Of a DNA stretch of 64,000 nucleotides, positions 31,692-38,674 are shown piece by piece (within the stretch, counting starts at the first letter, position 1; each line of letters starts with the position of its first letter). Location: assembly GCA_937891765.1 (NCBI GenBank), contig CALAGQ010000046.1, forward strand, positions 1-64,000, given 5' to 3'. This stretch comes from an uncultured Nitrospina sp. (lineage in GTDB: Bacteria; Nitrospinota; Nitrospinia; Nitrospinales; VA-1). The notes beneath the pieces were generated by a model. The model ran no database searches. It saw only the letters and a list, made by a program, of their open reading frames with translations, and was not told the origin of the DNA. Made by a program: the position numbers and the translations under genes.

Positions 31692-32321
31692 TTAGCTGAC
31701 TGGTTTGATTTCTATATAATGAGTAACGGATTGAACACCCTTGGTGTTGCGAATGATTTCCAGCGCATAGTCACGTTCCAGACTATCCTTGGAACGCCCA
31801 ATGATATAAATCTTGCCCTGAACCGAGCGCCAACGGTAATTCAAAGATGTTACATTTTGGGCCGTTAACAACTGGGCCTGGATTTTGGTTTCGATCCATA
31901 TATCGCTGACGGTATCACCTGCGCCGTCTGATTCACCGCTCTCTTCTTTTTGTTTGCGGCGGGCTTCCTTTTCTTCGGTGGTCACAATCTGGACATGCTC
32001 GTACAGTTGGGTAATACGAGAATCTGATTTCACAATGGCTATCACTTCACTATGGACCTGAGCGCTGTCCAGAGTTCCTGTCAGAAGAACTCGTTGTTCC
32101 CAGACATCCACGCCAACGTCCAACAGGAGGCCTTTGTCTTTTGCCGATAACTGGTTGATGATGCTTGACGCAATCTTGGCATCAAGAACCTGATCCTCCG
32201 TAGTACGATCTTCCAATGCTTTTTTTGCCGCTTCGGTAACGAGCGTTGTACAACCTGAAAAAGACAGCAGCGAATAAATGAGCACGAGAAGGATTGCCGT
32301 GAATGACAAAGCTTTTTTCAT
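31692..32321 (-). CDS. Double BON-domain lipoprotein
   Basis: A 209-residue lipoprotein: signal with lipobox SFSGC (Cys about 24), BON domain 1 (about 45-115: DAKIASSIINQL, VGVDVWEQRVLLTGTLDS) and BON domain 2 (about 140-205: IWIETKIQAQLL, VQGKIYIIGRSKD, VTHYIEI), joined by a charged linker. This is the arrangement of DolP/OsmY-type periplasmic proteins that bind phospholipid and help keep the envelope intact. It is near other envelope proteins on the same strand and 32 bases from the KD-repeat gene. Confidence 0.88.
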   Translation of the reverse strand: MKKALSFTAILLVLIYSLLSFSGCTTLVTEAAKKALEDRTTEDQVLDAKIASSIINQLSAKDKGLLLDVGVDVWEQRVLLTGTLDSAQVHSEVIAIVKSDSRITQLYEHVQIVTTEEKEARRKQKEESGESDGAGDTVSDIWIETKIQAQLLTAQNVTSLNYRWRSVQGKIYIIGRSKDSLERDYALEIIRNTKGVQSVTHYIEIKPVS

Positions 32322-32390
32322 AATTTGTTCCTTAATTGAGGTTTTGAAACTGGGAGTTTTATAAAGGGTCAGTCTTGCTATAGTAAGTTA

Positions 32391-32957
32391 TCATTTGGTT
32401 CTCAGGTTTGCAAAATAAGCAGACCAAAGTTTTTGAACCAATTTGAACTCATCCGATATCAGAGGCTCTTCCTGCATCTTTTTCCCATGGCTTTCGTAGA
32501 TCTTGATGAAATTATCAATACCCAGCTGGACCTCAACAAGATGATCATTCATGGTGTTCAGGCGAAAAATCAGAAGTTTGTTGAACCGGGCATGAAACTT
32601 GTTAACGATGGCAGGATTTAAAGCCTGGAAACTACTGGCATCCAGTTTTAATACAGCAACGTCCTCTTTTGCAATGACATTGGTCAATCGAGTTGAATTG
32701 GTAATTAAAGGGCTTTCTCCAAAAATGGTACCGGGTTTGAGTTTATTCAATTCAATTTTTGGAGCCTGATTTTTGGTTATTTTAACCTCGCCTTCAATTA
32801 AAACGAAAAGGGCTGAACCGGTTTCTCCCTGCCGAATGATAAATTCTCCATCTTTGTAATTCTGCAGAGCTCCATCGATACCAAAAAGTTCCTGAATTTC
32901 TTCCTCGAGAAAGTCATCAAAAACGGGAAACTTTGGAATCGTTTTTTTCGCATCCAT
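32391..32957 (-). CDS. Cyclic-nucleotide-binding domain protein
   Basis: About 188 residues from the ATG at 32957 (GGGGA 8 bases upstream); an ATG 30 bases earlier lacks a site. A CAP_ED beta-roll covers about 25-135: DGEFIIRQGETGSALFVLIEGEVKI (in part), LKPGTIFGESPLITNSTRLTNVIA (in part). The phosphate-binding motif FGESPLITNSTRLTNV differs from the cAMP-binding RxA pattern (it lacks the Arg-Thr/Ser-Ala order), so ligand is uncertain. The C-terminus is helical and there is no HTH domain, so it is not a transcription factor of the Crp type. Confidence 0.8.
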   Translation of the reverse strand: MDAKKTIPKFPVFDDFLEEEIQELFGIDGALQNYKDGEFIIRQGETGSALFVLIEGEVKITKNQAPKIELNKLKPGTIFGESPLITNSTRLTNVIAKEDVAVLKLDASSFQALNPAIVNKFHARFNKLLIFRLNTMNDHLVEVQLGIDNFIKIYESHGKKMQEEPLISDEFKLVQKLWSAYFANLRTK

Positions 32958-33117
32958 CGCAGTTGTCCCCATATCCAGAAAATGCATATGCCAAAAATTT
33001 GAGGCATGAGAAAAATGATATCAATGAGGATTAAATATACAAAGCGCTTTGTAAATCCCTCATTCAGGGGGGGAGACTGCTAACTCAAGATTTATCAATG
33101 CATTTCATTAAAAGAAA

Positions 33118-33854
33118 GGTTCATGACTAGTTAAAGCCATTAAAGGTGGTTTAAGCTTCAGTTATGACAAAGAGTTACGCGATTTTGAAACGTGCCCGAA
33201 TTTCGATGAAGAAATTCAGGGAAATTTTAAAGTATTTTTCACTGGATATTGAGGCAACCAAGATTGCCCAATTAACGGGTTTAAATCGAAACACGGTTAA
33301 TAAGTATCTGCTTCTTGTCCGTGAAATAATTGCTGAAGAATGTGAAATAGAATCTCCATTTTCTGGCGATATCGAAGTCGATGAAAGTTTTTTCGGAGCC
33401 CGGCGGGTTAAAGGAAAAAGAGGTCGCGGAGCCAGTGGCAAAACCATCGTCTTCGGGTTGCTTAAACGTAATGGAAAAGTATACACAAGAATCGTTCCTA
33501 ATTGCTCCAGAGCCACACTACAAGCGGTGATCCGGGGAAAGGTGGAACTTTCAAAGCACAATCCACTCCGATGGATAGAAAGGCTATGATGGCCTCGTTG
33601 ACCTGGGTTATAAAAAGCATTATCGGGTTCAACATGGCAATAACGAATTTGCAAACAGCAAGTCCCATATTAACGGAATTGAAAACTTCTGGGGCATCGC
33701 TAAAATGCGGTTGGCCAAGTTCCGAGGTTTGTCTAAATCTACTTTTTATTTGCATCTTAAAGAATGTGAGTTTAGGTTCAATCATAGAGGTCAGAACCTC
33801 TACAAATTACTATTAAAAATTATCAAAAAAACGTCTCTTAACTAGTCATGAACC
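33118..33854. mobile_element. IS1595-family-like insertion sequence, 737 bp, with 8-bp target duplication
   Basis: Perfect 17-bp terminal inverted repeats: GGTTCATGACTAGTTAA at 33118-33134 and its complement at 33838-33854. Both ends are flanked by AAAAGAAA (33110-33117 and 33855-33862), an 8-bp target duplication as expected for IS1595-type elements. It carries one transposase frame, now broken. Confidence 0.92.
33164..33845 (+). pseudogene. IS1595-like transposase, frameshifted and with a nonsense codon
   Basis: The first 125 residues are intact: an N-terminal HTH region (TKIAQLTGLNRNTVNKYLLL) and the start of the DDE domain (FSGDIEVDESFFGARRVKGKRGRG), where the first catalytic Asp lies in IEVDESFFG. 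One extra A near 33553-33555 shifts the frame. The rest is found in the +1 frame: IHSDG (second Asp), then TAG at 33576-33578 where Trp is normal (DGWKGY), then HYRVQHG, NGIENFWGIAKMRLAKF (Glu) and NHRGQNLY to the stop at 33845. Two lesions make an active product unlikely. Confidence 0.9.
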
Positions 33855-33941
33855 AAAAGAAAATTACCCGGAGGGATAAAAACTTTACCGCCACAGGACG
33901 CGGCACTTTATATATATATATGAAGGCGTCATACCCCACTT

Positions 33942-33975
33942 TGCCACCGGCGGCTCGCCGGGCACGCTGGTCAGG
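33942..33975. repeat. Modular interspersed repeat fragment, copy 10
   Basis: Only the GCCACCGGCGGCTCGCCG hairpin and a short flank, at the 3' end of the second cyclic-nucleotide-binding gene. Confidence 0.45.
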
Positions 33976-34429
33976 CGTTGTTGAGTTGGGTTTTTCTTCT
34001 TGCGAAGACGACTTTCATATTGGCTTTGAAGAGAGCGTTCTGATTGAGAACGGATTTAAAGCTGGGTTTGAGCAGAACGAAGCAGGTCGTGTCGGTCAGT
34101 GCGGTGACGGTCGCGGTTCGTTTAGAGTCTGAGACCAGAACACTTTCGCCAAAATAGTCTCCGGATTCGAGAACCGCGACTCTTTTTTCCCGAAAGAAAA
34201 ACTTCTTCACGGAAACCTCGACCGAGCCCTCACGAACGATGAAAAATAAATTCGCCGATTCCCCCTGATTCACCAGCGTCGTTCCGGCCTTAAAATCGAA
34301 ACTCCTCATTTGTTCAGAAATTTTCAGGAGTTCTGCATCGGAAAGGACTGAGAAGGCTTTGACTTTTTTGAGTTGGTAGAGGAACCAGTCCGGGTTCGCT
34401 TTGACTAACGATTTCATATCTACTTTCAT
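33971..34429 (-). CDS. Second cyclic-nucleotide-binding domain protein
   Basis: A 152-residue protein consisting of one CAP_ED beta-roll (about 20-140) after a short helical start. Seen: FDFKAGTTLVNQGESANLFFIVREG (in part), LESGDYFGESVLVSDSKRTATVTALTD (in part), which is close to the canonical FGExxLxxxxxRxATVxA cyclic-nucleotide pocket with its Arg, so ligand binding is more credible here than in the paralogue at 32.4 kb. No output domain is present; it probably acts by protein contact. The IS lies between the two paralogues. Confidence 0.85.
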   Translation of the reverse strand: MKVDMKSLVKANPDWFLYQLKKVKAFSVLSDAELLKISEQMRSFDFKAGTTLVNQGESANLFFIVREGSVEVSVKKFFFREKRVAVLESGDYFGESVLVSDSKRTATVTALTDTTCFVLLKPSFKSVLNQNALFKANMKVVFARRKTQLNNA

Positions 34430-34473
34430 GATTCACCCACCTATATAAGTAACATTCATAATTTTGCAAAATC

Positions 34474-34515
34474 GGGCCACTCGGCGTGGAACCAGTAGAG
34501 CGACTCCTCCGCCAG
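34474..34515. repeat. Modular interspersed repeat fragment, copy 11
   Basis: GGGCCACTCGGCGTGGAACCAGTAG and a short CTCCTCCGCCAG end. The rest of the 34430-34678 gap is AT-rich, with a G-rich tract at 34657-34674, and holds no gene that I can see. Confidence 0.5.
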
Positions 34516-34678
34516 ACACCCCAAAACTACGGAGGCATCCATACTTATTAAAAGCAATTTGTATGCCATTTATAGACAGAACGGTGCAGGCCAACACTTA
34601 AGCCATTGAAAATAAATAATAACTTTTATTTCTGGAAATAATAAGGTAAGTGGACGGTTGGGGGAGGGGGGGTTGAGG

Positions 34679-35667
34679 TTATAAAAAAGTGCTCAAACTG
34701 TATGAAATTTCGGGGCCACCGGGCGTGACCCGGTTAAGCCGAGACAACTCTTTGCTCGCCAGAAAGAGTAATTGTAATTTGAGTCCAGCGTAACGCTGGC
34801 GGCTAGCGGGGTGGACGGTGGTTTTTGAGGGCTTGTTGGCACTGGGTGCTGAAACTATTCTGGTTGCGCACATGCATTGCATCATTTCGCGGCTGGGCGG
34901 CATATTAGCACAATATCTTTTGCGGTCGGCTTCGCAGTATTGGCGTACGGGATCGCTGCCTCTTCTCATTGATCCTCTTTCATTCCCGCCCCCGCGTTGC
35001 TGGTTGCGGTCGTAGTTTGCCGATGCCGGTGTACCCCGATAGCACCCCAGCACGAAGGGAAATTTTTCTGTCGTGTGGTAGTGGCAGCCCCGGTTACTGT
35101 CTGTATGGCCGTTGCATTGATCCAGATCTTTTGGAGGTTGCCCTCTCTCACCCAGAAGGCCGTGAATTTTGAACCCGTCAAAAGCATAGCCGATCACCGG
35201 CGAATGCTGGCGGGACAAGTCCCGATGCACGCACCCCGGTGTGCAGTGATAATGATAAACCCCGGACGGGGCCGGATGTGCCCCCGGCATGAGTCGAGCC
35301 CGTGATTTTCCAAGGCGATTTTTCCTTCCTGATCTTCGGGGCCGAAGAAGACCACGCCGTTGATAGCCACGGCGATAGGACCACGGGAAGGCACTGCGGT
35401 AGTGCGGGAAGCTTTTTGCGGGTGCCTGGGTATTTTAAAATTAAAATTCTGTTTGGACGGACGGTTGGGGTTGGGGTTGACCTTTTCCCACTTATGATCG
35501 GGATAGCCGTTTGTAAAAACTTCCAGGTAATCTTCCGTTACCTGGACGCGCACTTCAGGATTGGTGAAGTGATGCTCCTGAGCTTCGACCGAAGGGGTCC
35601 ATGATAAAAAAATACCCAGCGTGACACTGAACACAATAAGCGCCAGAGCTTTATTTTTAAAAATCAT
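34679..35667 (-). pseudogene. Exported YHYH-domain protein, frameshifted, with repeat-derived tail
   Basis: The first frame (from ATG 35667) has a signal peptide, then NPEVRVQVTEDYLEVFTNGYP, GPIAVAINGVVFFGP and ENHGLDSC, the front of a YHYH domain. The rest lies in another frame: GAHPAPSGVYHYHCTPGC, HSPVIGYAFDGFKIHG, LDQCNGHT and GCHYHTTEKFPFVLGC. One base is missing from the C-run at 35281-35285 (G-run on the coding strand). The C-terminus adds a Cys-rich segment and about 45 residues that are read straight through a dispersed repeat. Domain function is unknown. The frameshift may be decay, slippage or a sequencing error. Confidence 0.75.
34711..34808. repeat. Modular interspersed repeat, copy 12, inside an ORF
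   Basis: GGCCACCGGGCGTGACCCGG hairpin, TTAAGCCGAGACAACTCTTTGCTCGCCAG and GAGTCCAGCGTAACGCTGGCGG. It lies within the 3' coding part of the YHYH gene. Confidence 0.7.
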
Positions 35668-35741
35668 TTCGTGCGGTTGAAGGCGATTTTTACCTCCATA
35701 TCCTTTTTGCCAGCTTTGAAACTGGTCCAGATGTGGGTCAT
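35664..35741 (-). pseudogene. C-terminal remnant of an unknown gene upstream of the YHYH gene
   Basis: A short frame reading MTHIWTSFKAGKKDMEVKIAF, whose stop overlaps the YHYH start (ATGA). In frame it extends only a few codons further to a stop. It looks like the end of a gene that once headed this operon and was deleted; a beta-strand end with THIWTS is typical of lipocalin-like exported domains, but this is a guess. Confidence 0.35.
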
Positions 35742-35863
35742 CCTGTCATCCCCTTCAAACTGGATAGCTGCAGAAAGGGCCTAGCAAAAAAAGCCAAGCC
35801 CTTAGAGAATGCAACACCGGCCTCTCAAACCGTGACAATTTTTTTCCACCAAATGGCCAGCAG

Positions 35864-36874
35864 TTAATCCCTGAAGGCGACTCCATGGGTTTCACCGTCG
35901 GTATCGATCTTGGTGATGATACTGAGGTCGGCGGCGGAAACAACAGCCAGTTTGTTTTCATCACGAATAGCAACATAGATGGTTTTTCCATCTGAGCTGA
36001 TAGCAATCATGTCTGGACGTTGGCCCAGTGCTGTGGTTTTAGTGATCTTGCGGCTGGCGGTGTCGATCATGGCGATCTGGCCCAGTTTGCGTTGCCCGAC
36101 GAAAACAGTTTTGCCATCCGGACTGTGCACCAGTCCATGCGGTTCTCCCGGCACATCGATGGAAGTTTCTCGCGCACCGGTGCGAGCGTTCAGCAATAAC
36201 AGTTTATTATCATCTGGTGCGGTGAGCCAGAACCGGTCCCAGCTTGCTGTCGGTTTGATAGCCATAGCACCTTTGGCGCCCTGCCGTGTCTGGGTGATAG
36301 TTTTGGATTTCACATCCACCACCGAGATATTCGCATCCCCGGCGTTGACCACATATAACGTGTTGCCATCGTAAGAAAATACAGCGGTGATAGCTTTCTT
36401 ACCTGTTGCCATAGTGTGAACGGCTTTTCTTGAGGCAACATCGATAAAAGTGATGTTGCCCGCGCCGACATTACATACAACGGCGGTCTTACCATCGCGC
36501 GAGACAGCAACATCGTGAGCCTTGGTATCTGTCACGATATCGGCCAAAACTTCTTTCGACATTGCGTCTATGACGGTGATGCTGTTCGTGCCCAGATTAG
36601 CAATGTAGGCCAGCTTGCCATCCGGACTGAAGGTAACATTATGCGCCCCGGCACCGGTGGCTATGGTCTTGATGACTTGATTAGAACTCGTATCTATAAC
36701 CTGGACGTTGGCACCTTTCATATTAGCGACCCACACCTCACCTGCCATGCACGGCACCGCCACCGAAAGGAACAGCACTGTAAACAGAAACACCCCTAAC
36801 CATGATTGCCGTCTTTGTTGAAACGTGTTTTTTATTTTCCTGCCAATGGAATGAATCTTTTTATCTCCGCACAT
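35864..36874 (-). CDS. Exported YVTN/YncE-type beta-propeller protein
   Basis: A 336-residue protein. GGAGG lies just before the ATG; a long basic n-region leads into a signal helix (WLGVFLFTVLFLSVAVPCMA). The mature part has seven blades of the YVTN type: VWVANMKGANVQVIDTSSNQ, LAYIANLGTNSITVID, VVCNVGAGNITFID, LYVVNAGDANISVVD, FVGQRKLGQIAMID and IYVAIRDENKLAVV, with the 'FSPDGK' turns. Such propellers serve as periplasmic binding or scaffold proteins, at times next to cytochromes. The exact ligand is unknown. Confidence 0.9.
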   Translation of the reverse strand: MCGDKKIHSIGRKIKNTFQQRRQSWLGVFLFTVLFLSVAVPCMAGEVWVANMKGANVQVIDTSSNQVIKTIATGAGAHNVTFSPDGKLAYIANLGTNSITVIDAMSKEVLADIVTDTKAHDVAVSRDGKTAVVCNVGAGNITFIDVASRKAVHTMATGKKAITAVFSYDGNTLYVVNAGDANISVVDVKSKTITQTRQGAKGAMAIKPTASWDRFWLTAPDDNKLLLLNARTGARETSIDVPGEPHGLVHSPDGKTVFVGQRKLGQIAMIDTASRKITKTTALGQRPDMIAISSDGKTIYVAIRDENKLAVVSAADLSIITKIDTDGETHGVAFRD

Positions 36875-37040
36875 ATTTTTCCTCCAGGGAAAATATAAAA
36901 GGTGGATGATTTGCGTTTAATATCTTGGTGCACCTTTAACGGTGCTAAATGCTTATAGGTTAGAGTTGCGAGGCAGGAAATAGGATTCAAACTCTCTGGC
37001 AGGGAGTGCGTGTTGAGCGCCATCTTATTGAATTTATTGC

Positions 37041-37088
37041 CCACTCCACTGGATCCAGCGTCACGCTGCTGGCCCCACGCCTAGTGCG
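37041..37088. repeat. Modular interspersed repeat, copy 13
   Basis: GGATCCAGCGTCACGCTGCTGGCC palindromic module followed by GGCCCCACGCCTAGTGCG. The CTAG gives the stop codon of the TPR gene, whose last residues (NTH) are read from the repeat. Confidence 0.65.
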
Positions 37089-37773
37089 TGTTCAGGTTCT
37101 GGCCACCGCGAAGCTTATTGAGGACGGCGGTCATGTGGTCGTAGCCCATTTGGTTTTCGAGAGCGGAGAAAGTATCACGGGCGCGGGTATACCAGATAAT
37201 GGCTTCGGGAATATTTGCTTCTGTCTTCCAGTAGATACGCCCCATATTCTCGAACAGGACTGCCTGGATCTGGTGCGGAGGAACACCTTGCACCAGTGCC
37301 ACGCCTTTTTTGTACCAATCACTTGCCGGAGCATGTTCACCACGTTCCATAAACAAGTCGCCAGCACGGTTCATGGCTCGGGCTTCGCCCAGCGGATTAT
37401 TGATTTTGTGATGGTATTGCATGGCGAGGATGTATTGCGCCTCGGCTTCCTGAATTCTTGTGCGGAACTTATACAGGTCGCCTAAGGACTCATAAACCTT
37501 CGCAGCTTTTTTCAGTTGGTTTTCTTTTTCATAGGCGGTGATAGCCTTGCCATAGTTCTCAATGGCGTGGTCAAACTCGTGGTAGAAAAAATCTTCCGAC
37601 GCCAGTTGCAGGTATCGCCCGGCCTCTTCTTTGGCGTCTATCGGGGTAGTGATGGAAACGGACTCATCTCTATTCTTTTTTCCATTCGGCAGGAGCCAGA
37701 CGGAAAACCCCATCGCCAATGTCACCGCAACAATGAGGAAATATTTCAGCGCTAGTTTGAGAAAAGAGCCCAT
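37081..37773 (-). CDS. Membrane-anchored TPR protein
   Basis: A 230-residue protein with one N-terminal transmembrane helix (YFLIVAVTLAMGFSVWLL, about 11-28), then a periplasmic part with four to five TPR units (ASEDFFYHEFDHAIENYGKAITAYEKEN in part; AAKVYESLGDLYK; EARAMNRAGDLFMERG; VLFENMGRIYWK). TPR proteins act as scaffolds. Its last three residues and stop come from a dispersed repeat. Confidence 0.85.
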   Translation of the reverse strand: MGSFLKLALKYFLIVAVTLAMGFSVWLLPNGKKNRDESVSITTPIDAKEEAGRYLQLASEDFFYHEFDHAIENYGKAITAYEKENQLKKAAKVYESLGDLYKFRTRIQEAEAQYILAMQYHHKINNPLGEARAMNRAGDLFMERGEHAPASDWYKKGVALVQGVPPHQIQAVLFENMGRIYWKTEANIPEAIIWYTRARDTFSALENQMGYDHMTAVLNKLRGGQNLNTH

Positions 37774-37877
37774 GAATCGTAAAACCTGATGTTGAAGTGG
37801 AACCCTTTCACCAGATTAACACGAAATAAGGCCAGAGTGATCCGGGAAGAATTTCACGGCTGCGGGGAGTCCCCGGC

Positions 37878-38279
37878 TTATTCGCCCGCGGTCTCTGCTG
37901 TGGATTGCAGCAGAACTTCATGAATTTTTTTATCAAAGGTTTCGGCGTTGAACGGCTTGACCAAATAATGATGAATACCCAGTTTCGCCGCATCCGCTAT
38001 TTTCATTTTACAGCCTTCCATAGTGATCATGATGAAAGGAGTATCTTTCAGGTCTGGATCGGTCTGCATGCCGCAAAATAATTCCAGTCCGTTCAAAGTA
38101 GGCATGTACCGGTCGGCAATAACCAGTTGCATCTTGGCTGAACGCAGGGTAGCCAGAGCCTGCTCGCCATCATCGGCCTCGAAAATATTTTTGATTCCTA
38201 ACCGCCTCAAATGATGCCGGATGATCCCCCTCGCAAACGAGTCATCATCCACAATCAGAACACTACAGATGGAAAACAT
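37878..38279 (-). CDS. Stand-alone response regulator (CheY-like)
   Basis: A 133-residue receiver domain with nothing attached. The phospho-acceptor Asp is in LVIADRYMP (about 55), the acidic pocket in LIVDDDSFA (about 10-12), the switch Thr in MITME (about 85) and the Lys in VKPFN (about 109). An AGGAGGGGGA site precedes the ATG. No histidine kinase is adjacent. It is divergent from the MMPL exporter and the shared upstream region carries repeated ATTTG motifs. Confidence 0.93.
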   Translation of the reverse strand: MFSICSVLIVDDDSFARGIIRHHLRRLGIKNIFEADDGEQALATLRSAKMQLVIADRYMPTLNGLELFCGMQTDPDLKDTPFIMITMEGCKMKIADAAKLGIHHYLVKPFNAETFDKKIHEVLLQSTAETAGE

Positions 38280-38373
38280 AGAGCATCCCCCTCCTTGGAA
38301 ACCGAAGTACTGATATTTAGTTGAAAAATATAGCGAAATAGTATCATAAATACCCGGAAATGAAATCTAAATA

Positions 38374-38424
38374 TTTGCACAAATATCAGATTTGCGATAT
38401 TTGATACAAATAATTGCCGATTTG
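38374..38424. promoter_or_regulatory. Palindrome cluster (ATTTG/CAAAT) between divergent genes
   Basis: ATTTGCACAAAT at 38374-38385, the inverted repeat AAATATC-n8-GATATTT at 38381-38402, and ATTTGATACAAAT at about 38399-38411, then another ATTTG at about 38420. These overlapping dyads lie in the 395-base gap between the response regulator and the MMPL exporter and look like binding sites for a dimeric regulator. No gene is evident in the gap. Confidence 0.4.
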
Positions 38425-38674
38425 TCAGTAATTTTCAGACAATTCTTATACTGCTGTTTATTTTGGTCTTACAGCCCCTTGCGTTGTTTTATTTGGCTAT
38501 TGGAGATTTCGGCGGATGAGTATAGAATACATCCGCCTTTCATTTGGGGCGTTGTTCCGAGCATTGCCAACCACCCAGCTTGTTTGGAGGCTCATCGCAA
38601 CCGAAAACAATCGACTCACTTTCCTGAAAAATGTCCTGTCCTGAAACAAGCCTCATTAGAATAGGATCCTCTTC

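Noticed and set aside
31397-31699. Plus-strand Leu-Ser and Phe-Val repeat ORFs
   Set aside because: They are the other readings of the hexamer array; only the minus-strand KD frame has a signal helix and a sensible tail.
33175-33654. Minus-strand ORF inside the IS
   Set aside because: Antisense to the transposase; no family match and the plus strand explains the region.
34655-34675. G-rich tract as a possible G-quadruplex
   Set aside because: It has only two long G-runs, so a four-tract quadruplex needs unlikely loops; not supported.
38392-38664. Plus-strand 90-codon ORF before the MMPL exporter
   Set aside because: No ribosome site, mixed composition and no recognisable pattern; it overlaps the palindrome cluster and reads as promoter DNA.
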